From positions 33,612,680 through 33,676,679 of the forward strand of contig CM037857.1 of the NCBI GenBank assembly GCA_021292105.1: DNA of 64,000 nucleotides. The letters are read 5' to 3'. Below, one piece after another: positions 23,999-36,546 of the stretch. The DNA is from Anadara kagoshimensis. Lineage: Eukaryota; Mollusca; Bivalvia; Arcoida; Arcidae. Every line of letters begins with the position of its first letter. Positions within the stretch are counted from its first letter, which is position 1. The position numbers and the translations under genes are program-made. Under the pieces are notes generated by a model. That model saw only the letters and a list, made by a program, of their open reading frames with translations, was not told the origin of the DNA and did no database searches.

Positions 23999-24131
23999 CA
24001 GACAAATTTTGTTCACGTGAAATTAAGATGAACATCACATGAAAAATTTCACGCGAAATTAACGTGAATCGAGCTTATACGTTAAACTCACGTGAAATTC
24101 ACACGAAATTAACGTGAACAAAATTTGGCTG
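23999..24131. mobile_element. MITE rich in CACGTG/TTAACGTGAA words, 133 bp
   Basis: Ends CAGACAAATTTTGTTCACGT and its complement, flanked by TA on both sides. Inside, 'TTCACGTGAAATTAACGTGA'-type words repeat in both orientations, giving several E-box-like CACGTG palindromes. Confidence 0.75.
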
Positions 24132-24135
24132 TATA

Positions 24136-24336
24136 CAGTAAGACCTGTCGAAATGAACAAAGTCAAAACCCATCTACCGAATGGCCAAATCATACATAGC
24201 TACTGACCAAAAAACTGCCAAGATATAGATAGCAACTGGCAAAAAGCTATCAAGATTTAGCCAACGATGAGCCGAGATGAGCTGCCGATTTGACACTCTA
24301 TGTTTCCTTAATGTTAAACTTTCGAGGTTTGTACTG
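24136..24336. mobile_element. MITE of the CAGTACAGAC family, copy b
   Basis: CAGTAAGACCTGTCGAAATG at the left and GTTAAACTTTCGAGGTTTGT ending ACTG at the right, with TA on both sides. It abuts the preceding MITE with only TATA between them. Confidence 0.75.
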
Positions 24337-24589
24337 TATATTAAGCGAGATTCCGAAATACAATGTACGTTGTATTTTTTTCGCGGTAAAATTTTAAATG
24401 AAACAAGAAATCGGACAAGATTAACAACTAACTCTGTGTAACAAATATGTATGGATAATAAAAATCATAAATTTACATTTTCAAAGACAATGCATATATA
24501 AATACAACATTTGAACACAAAGTTACAGCTTACAAAATGTATTTGATGTATGATACGACGACATAAAAATAAAAAGAAACGAAACATTT

Positions 24590-24960
24590 ATCGGGACTTT
24601 GTACAACAAAGCAGGGTGCTTGCAAATATTTTGTTGACCCAGAAATATTGAAAGCCTATTATCAAGACCCTTAAAAGTCTTATGGCTGTCATTACGGTAT
24701 TGTTGATAAGCTTGATATCTCTGTGTCCATGATTGCCCTGGATATATTTGGCGTCTCATAGTTCCATGTTCCTTTCACACAATTTTGATTACACACGTGG
24801 CGAGTGTAGATAACTAAACAGGAAGTGCTTGCCCTTCCGGATCAGCCGGCCTCACTGCTCTGGTGGAAGTTCACGTGTTCAACCTAACTTTTCAGTTCCA
24901 AAGTTTTTACTTTGCTTCTGGATTGTGATTCGGACATGCATTAGTATGTTCGTTTTTTAT
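24590..24960 (+). mobile_element. Penelope-like 3' fragment
   Basis: Same order as 11830: 'gggactttgtacaacaaagc', 'cctattatcaagaccctta', 'ctgtcattacggtattgttg', GTAGATAACTAAAC, CCCTTCCGGATCAGCCGG, then TTTACTTTGCTTCTGGATTG. A 5'-truncated fossil with the C-terminal coding remnant. Confidence 0.7.
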
Positions 24961-25537
24961 TATCCCCGTGAACAGAGATGCACACAAACAATACTCAAGC
25001 AGTTAGCAAAACTTCTTTTATTTTAAAAACAAAATATTAATTTTAAGAATTATTTCTTTTAATTTTTTTAAATTCAGATTCAACATTACAAGTTGCATTT
25101 TATTTCATTTTATTTAATTTTCTCTTTTTAATACAGAAGTAATTTTAGTATCTCTCAATAACTTCCAAAATATTTCCTGTTCAAGAAACATTAGACGAAC
25201 AATATGGTAAATGTTGAACTAATTATAATATGGTTAGCATTACTGTATAGTAAATTTAATTAAAATTAAATTGAAAATGTTTTCTAATTATTTTTGAGAA
25301 AATAACTAAACTTCAATTTACATGCTATGACGAAATTGATAAAAAAATATATGTTTGAGATTTCAAGAATACGAATTTGTATATAGGAAAAACTAAAAGA
25401 ATTTTACAAACGGTGGAATGCAAAATTCAGTTTGGGTTAAATATAGACGTGTATGTATTGGATCTTTAACGTATATCATAAGGTCTTATTGCTTAACTCG
25501 GTTAGTTTATTTTCTTAAAACAATATGTATATGTATG
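24961..25537. other. Non-coding AT-rich DNA
   Basis: Nothing recognisable. Confidence 0.35.
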
Positions 25538-26058
25538 CAGTACAGAAATGTCGAAAGTTAAACATTTAGTTAACAGAAAGTAATCGAAACCATGGAAACC
25601 AAATAACCGAGATATTGATAATTCACTAGCTAGTGGCAAGAAAAGCTACTGAGAGACGAATATATCGAACTTCCTATTCGGCACTAATCCAATAGCTAGG
25701 TATGCCTACCTACCTAGTCCTTTTTACGCACTTTGCGCATAGGGCAAGGACTAGAGTTTTCCACCTGTCTCTGTCTTGTGCCAATTTCTCCAGTTCTCAC
25801 CAAGTTAATTGATTTTCCTTCATTTCTTTCTCCACAGTCCTCCAGGTTTTTTTTATCTTGGTCAGAACCGTTCTCATATCGTCTGTGTTTGATTTTTTAT
25901 GGATCTCCACATTAGTGATCTTACCTGGCCAGAAAATCCTCGTGATCTTTCTAAGACATCCATTGTGAAAGCTTGAACGTTTGTTAGTATCTTTTTGGTC
26001 ATTCTCCAGCATTCGGCTAGGTATAACTAATGTTAAACTTCTCGACAGACCTGTACTG
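25538..26058. mobile_element. MITE of the CAGTACAGAC family, copy c, split by a LINE
   Basis: Left end CAGTACAGAAATGTCGAAAG at 25538 and right end TTAAACTTCTCGACAGACCT...ACTG at 26058. Removing the 312-bp LINE piece and one target duplication leaves about 200 bp, the size of copies b and d. Confidence 0.75.
25704..26015 (-). mobile_element. LINE ORF2 C-terminal fragment with 9-bp TSD
   Basis: On minus, the frame reads FHNGCLRKITRIFWPGKITN, then TWRTVEKEMKENQLTW and, past one stop codon, ELEKLAQDRDRWKTLVLALC. These are the C-terminal motifs of RTE- or CR1-type animal LINEs (cysteine-rich 'CLR.I..I.WP..I.N' and 'TWRRTVEKE'). The region between the two motif groups is shorter than usual (about 40 residues missing), and the GGA-to-TGA-type stop adds a second defect. 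The 3' end is a TAGG-type tandem tail. GCTAGGTAT stands at both ends (25695-25703 and 26016-26024), a clean target duplication inside a MITE. Confidence 0.8.
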
Positions 26059-26337
26059 TATATTTTATGACCTATGACACGCATCAACCTAGAAATCAGA
26101 AAGAACACATAAATTACAAAATAAAAATCTATGTACATTGGAAATAAAATACAAGAAGACTCGCGCTTTGATTACATTAGACAATTGTACAAGTATTATA
26201 TAAAGTTTGTTTGCTGTCGAAATATAAACACCAATCCATAAGCTGCTGAGGTCTAGACGCGGATAAACAAATATATTCTGTCACAGACACGACTGGAAGA
26301 CTCTGAAAAATATGTTTTAGTGCTGTTTGTGCATGTA

Positions 26338-26552
26338 CAGTACAGACTTGTCGAAAATTTAACACAGATTTTGAGAAAAGGAATCGAAACTCGGCAGTCG
26401 AGTGTCTGAGATATAAATAGCTAGCGGCCGATACGCTACCGAGCAAAAGAGACCAGTAGCTGCTGAAGTATAGCTAACGAGGGACCGACATGGTCAACTA
26501 AATCGACAATAATTTATTAGCTCAGTTTTATATTTTCGACAGGTCTGTACTG
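26338..26552. mobile_element. MITE of the CAGTACAGAC family, copy d
   Basis: Best-preserved copy: CAGTACAGACTTGTCGAAAA and TTTTCGACAGGTCTGTACTG, with TA directly outside both ends. 215 bp, non-coding, with internal 'AGCTA' words spaced irregularly. Confidence 0.8.
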
Positions 26553-28889
26553 TATGTTTAACAAAAAACCAAACCTTACAATAATCCAGAGTTTTAGTTT
26601 TCGAGGTGTTAAGGTTTGATGTTTCTTCAATCAATATGTTCGTTTAGTTTCCTTTTTTAAGGATTGGTTTGAAAACTTGAAAATATGAATTGGATACGTC
26701 AATCCGACATACTGTAAGAATGATGTTTATCCTATAATGTACCATTCAAGATAACCTAACCAACTTCATATGGCAATATTGCAAAATATATGCCGAGTCA
26801 AAATCTTGAATTTAAAAAAAAAAGTACACGAGAATTGCGTGCTACTTTTGAATACGATACATACCCATGAAAATGTAGTGAAGGTTTTTCTTCTTCTTGT
26901 GGCTACTGGATCATGTGACATTAGACCCATTTCTCAGTCTAAGTACCTTGCAATTGCTGTTTTAAATTACTGCATAAAATAATACTTTCTAATTAAAATA
27001 TCAGCATTTAACACCTATATAGCGGAATTTTTACTACATATGGTGTTTCTACATATAACGTAGTTACAACATATAGGGGTTCGACAAATGCGACATTTAT
27101 GAGCAATTGAGGCCGTCCAAAAGAAGAAAAAATACGTAATAGATATTCAAACACCTAAGAAACAACCAGTGGTGGGAAAAACGGCAAGAGAGAGAGAGAG
27201 AAAGAATCACTTCAACCCAGCACAATAGTGCAGTCAAATGAATTCCTTCCACCAACCACAGAAGGCTCTCAGTAACCTGCCTTTTAATCAATCTTCCCTT
27301 CAATGTCATTTCTTATTCTTTTGATGCCATGGCTTTATTTCTAACTAAAATATCTTAATTTTTCTTGGCGGAAAAAGCAAATCATTGCATGTTAAACATG
27401 ACATGTTTTGGCAATAATAACAGACAATGACGGACGAAAATAAAGATAAAATATTTAATGATTAACACATTCAATCGACCCTTTTCGCTGTTTTTGGTCT
27501 CATTCAGACATGAAATATTATTTCTTTATTTCGCAAAGGAATATACAAATGATATCACCATGCATCTTCTAGAGAATACTTGAGGTGTAAACTAAAGGAC
27601 TACACGAAGATTAATTTCATTTCCATTCGATGAGGAATTAAATTACATGCCTGGTTAAAGACCATACTCAAAACGAAGAATAGCATAAATAAATCAACTG
27701 TTATCAATTATCTTCATTTTGTTACATGCAGTTCATACCAAAAACTACATTTGTTTAAACAAGGGACATACATGACCCCTTCATTCATGAGGAGGGCTTT
27801 TTATGGGCTTCAGAATCGTTCATTAATCACGTGGTTAAATCACCATAACGACGCAATGGCGTTTGATGAATTAAATGAACACTGACTGTGATGTTATGAA
27901 CCTTCCTCATCAAGAAAATTAAAAAGTCAGCTTACATGCTTGATAATTTCGTTTCTGTAAATATATCATTCGATCGTCGCTAAATCTAATTATATTTGCT
28001 AGAAGTGTTCAAATAGGCATATCTGAATAACGGCTATTTAACAAAGCTTGCATCGATCAATTCCTATAAAGTTACTCAAAATTTGCCTGATAAATCGCCA
28101 GGAAATCCACAATTCGGTATTGAGAAATGTTCAGCTTGAATCTCACTTTCTGAATAAACATGATTATCTTTTATTATTCTTAACGTCACTTTGGATAGCT
28201 ATGCGATTGATCAACAAAGCTGTATCAATTTCTTTTCAAATCTTGTTCTGACAATCTTTCTCGACCTGTGTAGAAGATGATAGAAATGTGCAGTATTTGA
28301 TGATTTATTTACTTTCCTAATCAAGTTAATGTTTAGAACGTCCTCCGTCTTCACAGAACATCTCAATTTATCTGACATAGTGTCTTGGAGTTTGACATAA
28401 ATATGATGCATTGATACACACTGCTTGTCATATCCGTCTATATAGCTTATAGAAGCCACATCATCAAACTGCTTCCTGGAACATGATTTTACAGAAATAT
28501 CAGGATTCATTTGCTTAAAGTTCACCGATGACTTTATCAACTGATCCTTTCAATCAATAAAATAGTTTGTTTAGTTTCAAAAGTTAATATTTGACAATAA
28601 ACCACAGAGGAATAGTTTCAAAAGCGTCCATCACTGTTTTACCAACTTGATCCAGAACCGTTTGGTAATAAACCATTTAAATGGATCCATACGCTTCCTT
28701 CCAACTTGACGAGATGCATCAAGCATCAGTTTAGACATTATAGAATGATTTAGAGAAACACACTGCATGCATATAAATAATGTTTCATTTTATGTTTTTG
28801 TTGATGAATTCGACACAATATACAAACATGTGAAGAATCCAACCTTTGATTTGGTTCAAGCATGTCCGATTTGAAATCAACCTAACATA
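26553..28889. other. Non-coding stretch with possible conserved regulatory DNA
   Basis: No supported gene. A (GA)n run lies at about 27187-27202. The part at about 27540-28030 has TTTATGGG, TTAATCACGTGG and TTAATTA-like words and no repeat structure, like a conserved non-coding element. A 109-residue minus frame (28540-28211) has no recognisable motif, and I do not call it a gene. Confidence 0.3.
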
Positions 28890-28975
28890 TCTACAATCAA
28901 ACACAAACATGCCGATCCACGTTCAAATTACAATCCCAAACGCAAAGCAAAAACTTCAAAAAGTTAATAGTAGTA
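28890..28975 (-). mobile_element. Penelope-like tail end
   Basis: CAAACACAAACATGCCGATC followed by 'caaattacaatcccaaa' and 'aaaaacttcaaaaagtta', the terminal part of the tail. Confidence 0.6.
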
Positions 28976-29066
28976 TTTGGTAATTGGCCACAGTAAAATC
29001 GTTTCACAACCTGCAACCACATTTTTGTTAACACCAAATACGTAACCATTGATTATTGATATCATG

Positions 29067-29189
29067 TGCCGTATACCACTTTTTGGGTTTAATTTAAAAA
29101 AAATACATTCAAAAAGTGGTATGTTTATTGTCATATATACCACTTTTTGAATGCATTTTATGATTAAATTAAAAAAGTGGTATATGACA
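29067..29189. mobile_element. Compound micro-MITE (two copies), TSD CATG
   Basis: Two ~58-bp copies in opposite orientation are separated by 'tttat'. CATG stands at 29063-29066 and 29190-29193, flanking the pair as a whole. The left outer end has two transitions; the right outer end TGGTATATGACA is intact. Confidence 0.8.
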
Positions 29190-29193
29190 CATG

Positions 29194-31540
29194 AGTGGTT
29201 CTGCGTGCTTTCATTCGTGTTACATTATGGAACCATAAAATGCACAGGCAAATGTATGGACTAAGAATTAAGGATTGGCTCTTAGTTTTACACTACGTTG
29301 TCAATGCATATGCCCTTTATTTAAAAATAACGCTTTTGTACTTTCAGAAGTTGATGTTTAGAAAAAAGCCAGAATCAGGACAATAAAGAACCAATGGATA
29401 AAAAGAAGTAAAGTATCGCTGTTATGTAAACATCGATATAGCATATGTTTATCTAAGAATGGCGATCACTACCGCTAGATCAGTCCTGTAATGTAAGACC
29501 GTGTATAGTAAGCCAGTCTGTAATCGTAAAATCACTTTATTGGAAAGCCTTGTTTTGGACGAACACAAATCCAACTTAATTCATATTCTTATTTTTCTTA
29601 CATTTTCATGTGCGGCCAATTTGTAGGGAATTAGATACGACGCGTTTAGGATCAATCGCAAACATTGTTCTCGCCCAAACTAATCCCCAATAATACTCAT
29701 CAGTAAAAATCATGCGCATTTTAATTCAGTTGATATTAAGTTTTTATTGGCGATCTTTAGTTTTCCTCTCTTATCGGCAGTCATTTTCTACCTTCGCGTA
29801 ATGGTTAAATATGACTAGACGCGATTTTGATCCCTGTTCAATTCCAATTTTCACTCATAGTCGCAAAAAGAATTTGCTAACGGTATCTTGGAATCATAAA
29901 TCTTGTGATAACGTTATACGTGAAATAAATTGCGGCTCTTATCTGGTAAACTCTAATGTAATTTGCTTTTACTTGCTGCAATGTGGAAGCAATGAGAACG
30001 TTTAATGATACAATATATAGTTTAAGTATCGGTAATTTAGTTGGACTCTTTGAAAGATCCATTTATTCTGATGGAATTATATTTGAATATAACCAAAGTT
30101 CAACTTAGTTTTATTAGCATTTTCCACACTTAACTTTAAGATGGAATTAAATGTTGCTCATCTTTTCGACAAATAACCCATTATGATTAGTAATTACTTC
30201 GCTCGTAAATAATTGATTCAGATCATATATATGATTTTTTCCTCCTATGTATCAGATATTTTTAAAGATAGTATTATTTTTTCTGAGTACATAAATTCTG
30301 TTTATCCTACTGTGATGGGAAAAATAAATAAAAAAGGCTGGTGAGAGGGAATTTTGATGGACAAATACCTTACAACTGATCATATAATTAACAAAGTGTA
30401 AATACCCGTACCATCTAAAGTTTTGTTGATGGCCGAGTTTTTCCAAAATAACGAGGTTTTCCAAAATCATAAGTAATAACAAAATAGCAACAATCATATT
30501 GGGACTCGTCATTGGGCTTAGTGTTCTGAAAATCAATGTCAGCAATATCTTATTAGGAATTTGATCACTCGTACACCGTACCCGATGGCTCGACCTGCAC
30601 TGGCCTGTCACAGGAGACTGGGGACAGATAACCTGGACTTTTGGTCGAAGATTTGTTATTTCTTGGTGTAATCTTCGTTTTGTACATGTAGCTTATCGAA
30701 GAACCAATAACCCTAAAATAAAAAATATAACATGAAAGATAGAAAGTTGAAGTTGATTAGGCATTGGCAATAGTCAGAGCAATAAAAAACACAACAATAA
30801 TAAGAAACACAAATGTACGCTAAACACACATTAAGTGGTGAACACATTTATGTTTCAGTGGGTTTTACCAGGGTACTACGCGATATCCATACAATTTGTC
30901 TGAAATAATAATTTTCATTGGATATTGAATTACACAAGTTGACGTTTTCCCTATAGAAACAACGTTTTTACAAGAATTTGCGATGTAAATGCTTTGCAAG
31001 TCGTTCTGCACAAATGTAGGCATCCGTCACGTGTTAACTGTTACCCCCCAAAAATATTAGAATTATAGAATAAATTTTGTTATTATATAATTAATAAATT
31101 CCATCTTTATGATTGGCTAAAACGGTAACACGTGACCATTGGATCTCGCATCATATACCACGGATTTTCCGGTGAATATCAAATTCGGTGTACGTCATCG
31201 ATTTTTGTTGACGTTCTCCGTAAAATGATTAGAACGTCATCAATTAAGTGTACGCAAGTGATTGTGTCTTGTTATTTTTTTCATAGAACGTTGACGTTAT
31301 GGCATTATCAATTTACAATAGTGTGTAATTGATTGTGTCTCATCTGGTATGTCATTTATTTTTTCATAGAATCAGACTTAAAAAGTCATATTGATCTAAC
31401 TAATGCGGGATAATTTTAGTTTGATCAACCAGGGTGGGCAGGGAAATCTTAACATCGGTAAAATAGTTAGATTGTCTGGTCACAGGTTTGAGAAAACATT
31501 GTCAGGCGAAGTGCCACAGTGGCTTAATTATGTAATAAAA
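29194..31540. other. Non-coding DNA
   Basis: No supported gene. An imperfect inverted pair CATCCGTCACGTGTTAACTG / GGTAACACGTGACCATTGG at about 31020-31142 may bound a diverged MITE. A 'gattgtgtct...ttttttcatagaa' block repeats at 31259 and 31331. Confidence 0.35.
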
Positions 31541-31680
31541 CAGTTATGGACTTTTTAGTCGTTGTATATGGTGTGATATTCACCGGAAAAATAAATATTG
31601 ACCTCGGCTGTCGCCTCGATCAATATTTATTTTTCCGGTGAATATCACACCATATACAACGACTAAAAAGTCCATAATTG
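31541..31680. mobile_element. Foldback/MITE, 140 bp, almost perfect hairpin
   Basis: Arms of about 60 bp (TTATGGACTTTTTAGTCGTT...) are perfect complements around a loop reading GACCTCGGCTGTCGCCTCGA. The near-identity of the arms suggests a young element or ongoing arm correction. Confidence 0.9.
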
Positions 31681-31839
31681 TATATAATGAAAGTCGGGTG
31701 TTACTTACCTTACGACACAGCATCGGGACCATTTTACAATCTTTAACTTTTTTTATTAGTTGTCTTGGCATGTTGACCTTGTGTGTTTCAAATATATTTT
31801 TGTTTGCCTGGGCTATTGTCAACTACATGGGTGCTCAGG

Positions 31840-32256
31840 AATAGTTATATTGGTAAATACCAGTCACATGTGTAATTAATATTGATAATAAAAGTAACGT
31901 GTAACTATGAGGCGTCAAATATATACAGGGTAACTTTGGATACAGATACGTCAGATTGGGATGACGGTTATACAACGTTTCGAAGGCCTTGATAAGCTTA
32001 AGACTAGGTTTGCAATATCCCCGAGTTAGTAAGTTATTTGTAAGCAACTTGCTTGGTTGTAAAACGAAAAATACTTTGGTGGCCTAACAATAACCGGATC
32101 CTACCTGGCAATTTAACTCGTATTTTTGTTTTTATACATTAATCAAAAACAAACATAGTAACCCATGTCCGAATCACAATCCAGAAGCAAAGTAAAAACT
32201 TTGGAACTGACAAGTCAGGTTAGACACGTGAACTTACACCAGGGAAGTGAGGCCTA
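31840..32256 (-). mobile_element. Penelope-like 3' fragment
   Basis: Minus copy in which the C-terminal coding remnant (31840-32065; 'aacttgcttggttg', 'cttgataagctta') and the tail (32135-32256; 'caagtcaggttagacacgtg') are in the opposite order to other copies, so the locus is rearranged or holds two pieces. Confidence 0.65.
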
Positions 32257-32654
32257 TAACGGACTTTCTCGGGTAAAAACTACAGCCTGCATGTGTTATA
32301 TATAAGTCATCAAGTTCATACACCTTGAACGATTAAAAACAAACCTCAATCCTTACATTTACAATCACGTAATTAGTGGCCTTATTGCGAATGATGATTT
32401 TAAAGAATACCAAATTGAATAGAAGACGTAAATTTAGAAATATCAACTGGAACTATTTGTGGAGTTTGCGCATTATTACGTTTCATACGCCATGACGGAA
32501 CTATTTATATTTTAAAAGTTCATCGAAAAATAATGTCAGTCTTAGAAAAGAGGTTTATATAGAGAGTGATATTTATATTGTAAATATTTACGTATAACCA
32601 GTAAAACCTTATAAAGTTATATGACCGTCTGATAAGTATCTTGGATATATACAT

Positions 32655-32780
32655 ATTATATACACAGTGTGTATGTACAACCCTCAGTATCAGGTTGAGT
32701 CCTTTTTTCGTAGTGATACAACTACGAAAAATGGACAAGACCTAAGACGAAGGGTTGTACATACACACTGTGTATATAAT
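32655..32780. mobile_element. Foldback/MITE, 126 bp
   Basis: ATTATATACACAGTGTGTAT (continuing GTACAACCCT) and its complement form the arms; the loop holds a second hairpin CGTAGTGATACAACTACG. A wider pair TTTATCTAACAT (about 32783) / ATGTTAGATAAA (about 33048) may bound another element just downstream. Confidence 0.8.
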
Positions 32781-33059
32781 ATTTTATCTAACATTTAAAA
32801 TTAGGTTATTTTAAATAATAAAACGAATACTTTATGTGAAAAAAAAAATCATTTTACCACAAAAAACCACTGAACTATGTTATGACATATGTTCTGTAAT
32901 AATGACGTCATTATTTACATTTGACAAATCGGAGATTCCCCAATGACGTCACAATGAGAAGTGCACGTGTACTTTACCGCCAATGTTGTATCACCACATA
33001 TAACAGTGTGGTGATATTTCGTCAAATCCGATAGAAAACCCAATCTATATGTTAGATAA

Positions 33060-33275
33060 AGTTAAGGTCCCATAGTTCTAGGTTCCTTTCATTCTCAATT
33101 TTGATTACGCACGTAGCGGGTGTAGCTAGCTAAACAGGGTGTACGTACCCTTCCGGAGCACCCGACCTCACTTCTCTGGTGAAAGTTCACGTGTTCAACC
33201 TAATTTGTCAGTTTCAACGTTTTTACTTTCTTTGGGATTGTGATTAGGACATGGATTGATATGTTTGTGTTTGAT
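33060..33275 (+). mobile_element. Penelope-like 3' tail, well preserved
   Basis: Near-consensus tail: GTAGCTAGCTAAACAGG, CCCTTCCGGAGCACCCGACC, GTTCACGTGTTCAACCTAAT, TTTTTACTTTCTTTGGGATT and ATTGATATGTTTGTGTTTGA. Confidence 0.75.
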
Positions 33276-33374
33276 AGTCATACTGGTAAACGCAAGTTAG
33301 GTCTTTCTAATTTCTTCAACCTCACTGCACATGACAATTAAATCTTGTTTACTCATTCAAACTGACATGTTTTA

Positions 33375-33519
33375 CAGACAAAATTAAGTGAAATAATTTT
33401 TTGCCGAAACATATATAGCAACTGCCGAAATATAGGCAACAATCTTAAGGAACCGAGATCTGCTGCTTATTTAAACTTATTCGTTAAGTTATTGTTAAAC
33501 TTTCGACAGGTCAGCACTG
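33375..33519. mobile_element. MITE of the CAGTACAGAC family, copy e
   Basis: The right end GTTAAACTTTCGACAGGTCA...CTG is clear; the left end (CAGACAAAATTAAGTG) is diverged. TA on both sides. Confidence 0.5.
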
Positions 33520-33521
33520 TA

Positions 33522-36500
33522 CACCTTGCTATTGTCCGAATCACATAGAAATCCCGATGAACGTGAAAAATATTGTTCATTTACGTGTGCCTAGTCGTAA
33601 TTAAAAACTTTATGCGCATCTCGGATTGTTATAAAGTATTTCTATGGAAAGGAAAATGTTGGCGTTATGGGATTTTTCATGACAAAAGGCGGAGTCTTTT
33701 GTGATGCTTTCCATCATATGCGAAACAGGATCCGCTATTTGCCTGGTTTTTCAACGTTTTTAAAATACCCATAGCTACGTTTTACTCTATGTAAATTGTT
33801 CTACGCTAATCATGGATGTTCATATAGATTTCCTGTAGTTTGTCTATGGAAATTAAGCGAAATTCACTATCACAAATACAGTAAGTTGAACAGTGGTAAA
33901 CATGAGGCTATTGCTCTCCAACATGAAAAATGTCTATGGAGTTTTTTTAAATTTATTTTGCGAATCAGAAAGGTTAAATTACATTCCTTATACTAAACGT
34001 TATCATTTTATACTTAAAAATACTTAAAATTAGCGGGCAACATTCCTTAAAAGGTGGACATACATGTAGCTTGAAAACTTTCGTATACAGTATCAAGTTT
34101 TGTATGTAACAAACTTTTAATACTTACTTAGTAGTTAATTATTATTTTATATATTTAAAACCATCTTATTTTATTGAGGAGGCAATATAAGACACCTGTG
34201 GCTTAAATATAGATCCGGTAGACAGCCCTACACTCGTTACGTTGATGGTAGCATAATGAGCTGACTACATAACGGAATCAATTATTTGGGTAATGAAAAT
34301 GACGCTTCACCGGCAATTCTTTTACCAAAATTTAAAAAGAAGATGAAACGCTATTAAACGTAATAGCGATGTGGTTTACATAGATTATTTACTACGTACA
34401 ATGGCGATCCTTGTTAAATTTCAATTTGACACGAATCATTAGGCCGAGTTCAGCTTACAATGATAGATAGAAAGGAAAAGTGTGTGGTCTCATTCATTTA
34501 TTTATCATGCAACATTCATTATTTAAATGAAAGATAGATAGAAAGCAAGTTTTGAGACACTGTTCTAGCATCCTTTGATCTTTTAACCATAACCGCTGGA
34601 GTTTCCTCCCTTGAATACTAACACAGCGAACACGTGTTTGGATTATAGGTTTCAATTTTGGTACATGAGAAAGCAATTGGTAATCTTTGCAATAGCCATC
34701 GTAACCAAGAACACTTGGAAATACCCATTGCAACAAATAACACGAACAAGTACTTGGCAATAGCCAGTGTAACCAAGACCACGAAACAACGAAAAATGTA
34801 CATTTTGTGTAATTAACAATACCTAATGTGACCAAGGACACTGCAATATTAGAAGTCCATTCATTTAAGAAATAAGGTAATTTTCCAATGTCTCTATCAA
34901 CTTGCTAAGTACAATGGGCTGTCTAAAACTGCATAAAGGGCGAATATTTACAATATTTATAAAAAATAATTTTATTGTCATCTCACATTTTCCATGTTAT
35001 TTTTTTAAATGATTCTTGGTGCACATTCTCATAAAAATGGGTCGGTTCCTGTCAGTCAACGAGAGCATTTAAAAGACGTCTGACGTCAGCGCATGGAGCA
35101 ATGTCTCTATGAAGTTGATAAACATAAGCATGTCAAATACTTTATTGAAGCTAAGATATTGCAATTGTAAATATAGTACTATATGTGTCTTTTTATTTCG
35201 GAAAAGGAAGATACATGTATTACTAAAAAGACATCTAACTTACATCACCAAGGAAACACAAAATTCTTACATTGTAATCCGTCTATTTATAGTACCATTT
35301 TGGGTTTTTTTCCTCGCAAAAAATAATATTGTTTAATTAACATTCGATAAAATCACGTTAGTTAATCGTGAAAAATTAACTTAAATATTTAATCTGTTAT
35401 ATGAAATTAATTCAGTATGTTTTTGATTGGTTTTTATATGGGATTATAGAAGACCCAGATTAACGCGTTTGTAATCAACTTTAATGACAAAATGATTTAG
35501 GCCCTCACAGAAAATAACCGTTGATATCGTTTTGAAAGATTCTTATTAAGTTTAAATAATCTAACAATTTGACAAAAATAATGTCATGTTTTATCATCGC
35601 AAACCAAGCAATCTTATAAATGTCATTCGATGAAGATGGATCACTCCCGATGGGGCGTAAATTAGTATTGATGCGGAAGGGTTTCGAGAGCTCTGTCATG
35701 GCGATCCCTTTACATGAGACACAATAACAACGAACCCGTTTGTTTGGGATGGCTATTAAACTGAACTAAACTGGGGTATTATTTGACCATACCTGACAAG
35801 TGAGACGCTTAATTTGACAAAACTGGACAATTATTCAATAAAAACTTCAATAGCCGTGTTAAATGCAACAAGAAGGATTTTATAATCTTGAAAGATTGGT
35901 CTATCCTCGCTGACCAAGAGGATCAACGGGCATTTTTCGCAGATGTTGACAGCTCCCAATTTCTTAATTTAATCACATAGAAATTCTTTAGATGAAGAGG
36001 AATTCTTTGTCCGTTAATGTAATTACTGAGTAATAAATTGGCCATTTAGAAATAATCAATCGGCTATTAATTTGAATTAATGTCACGAAAATAAATAAGA
36101 ATCAACTTTAACACATCCTCGCAGCTGTATCTAAAAGACACATTTAATACTATTATTACCGTATCATATTGAATTTAGAATCTGTATTTTCATTAATTTC
36201 AACTAATGAGAATTTTAAAACTTTTCCTTTTAAAAAAAAACTACGAAAGTGTTTTTCCTTATTGTCATTTTTACAGTAGTAATAAAAAAATATAACTTGT
36301 AATAATGCAATTAATTTTATTTTTGTTTTTATTTGGGTTAAAAGTTTTTTATTTAGATTTTTTAAGAAACCTTTTTTCAAACTATGCATATTATAATAAA
36401 ACTTTCTTTATGTTATATAGATTCTGTTTGTTTTTAACACTGCATAAACACATAATATAACCCATGAATTAACCAGACCACGTCACTATGTCACATGTTG

Positions 36501-36540
36501 ATAAAATAAACCACGCTAAAAATATTTTAACACATTTATA
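33522..36540. other. Non-coding stretch, degenerate tandem and possible conserved DNA
   Basis: No supported gene. At 34680-34840 'caatagcca..gtaaccaaga.cac' recurs at ~62-bp spacing, giving two overlapping chance frames. About 35640-36110 has many TAAT cores (TTAATGTAATTACTGAG, TTGAATTAATGTC) and no repeat structure, like the stretches at 15.6 and 27.5 kb. Confidence 0.3.
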
Positions 36541-36546
36541 TTGACC

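Noticed and set aside
28211-28540. 109-residue gene on minus
   Set aside because: No motif, no repeat support, and composition like neighbouring non-coding DNA.
29690-29720. Third hammerhead ribozyme (minus, CTGATGAG)
   Set aside because: No GAAA core segment or closing stem follows; only the heptamer matches by chance.
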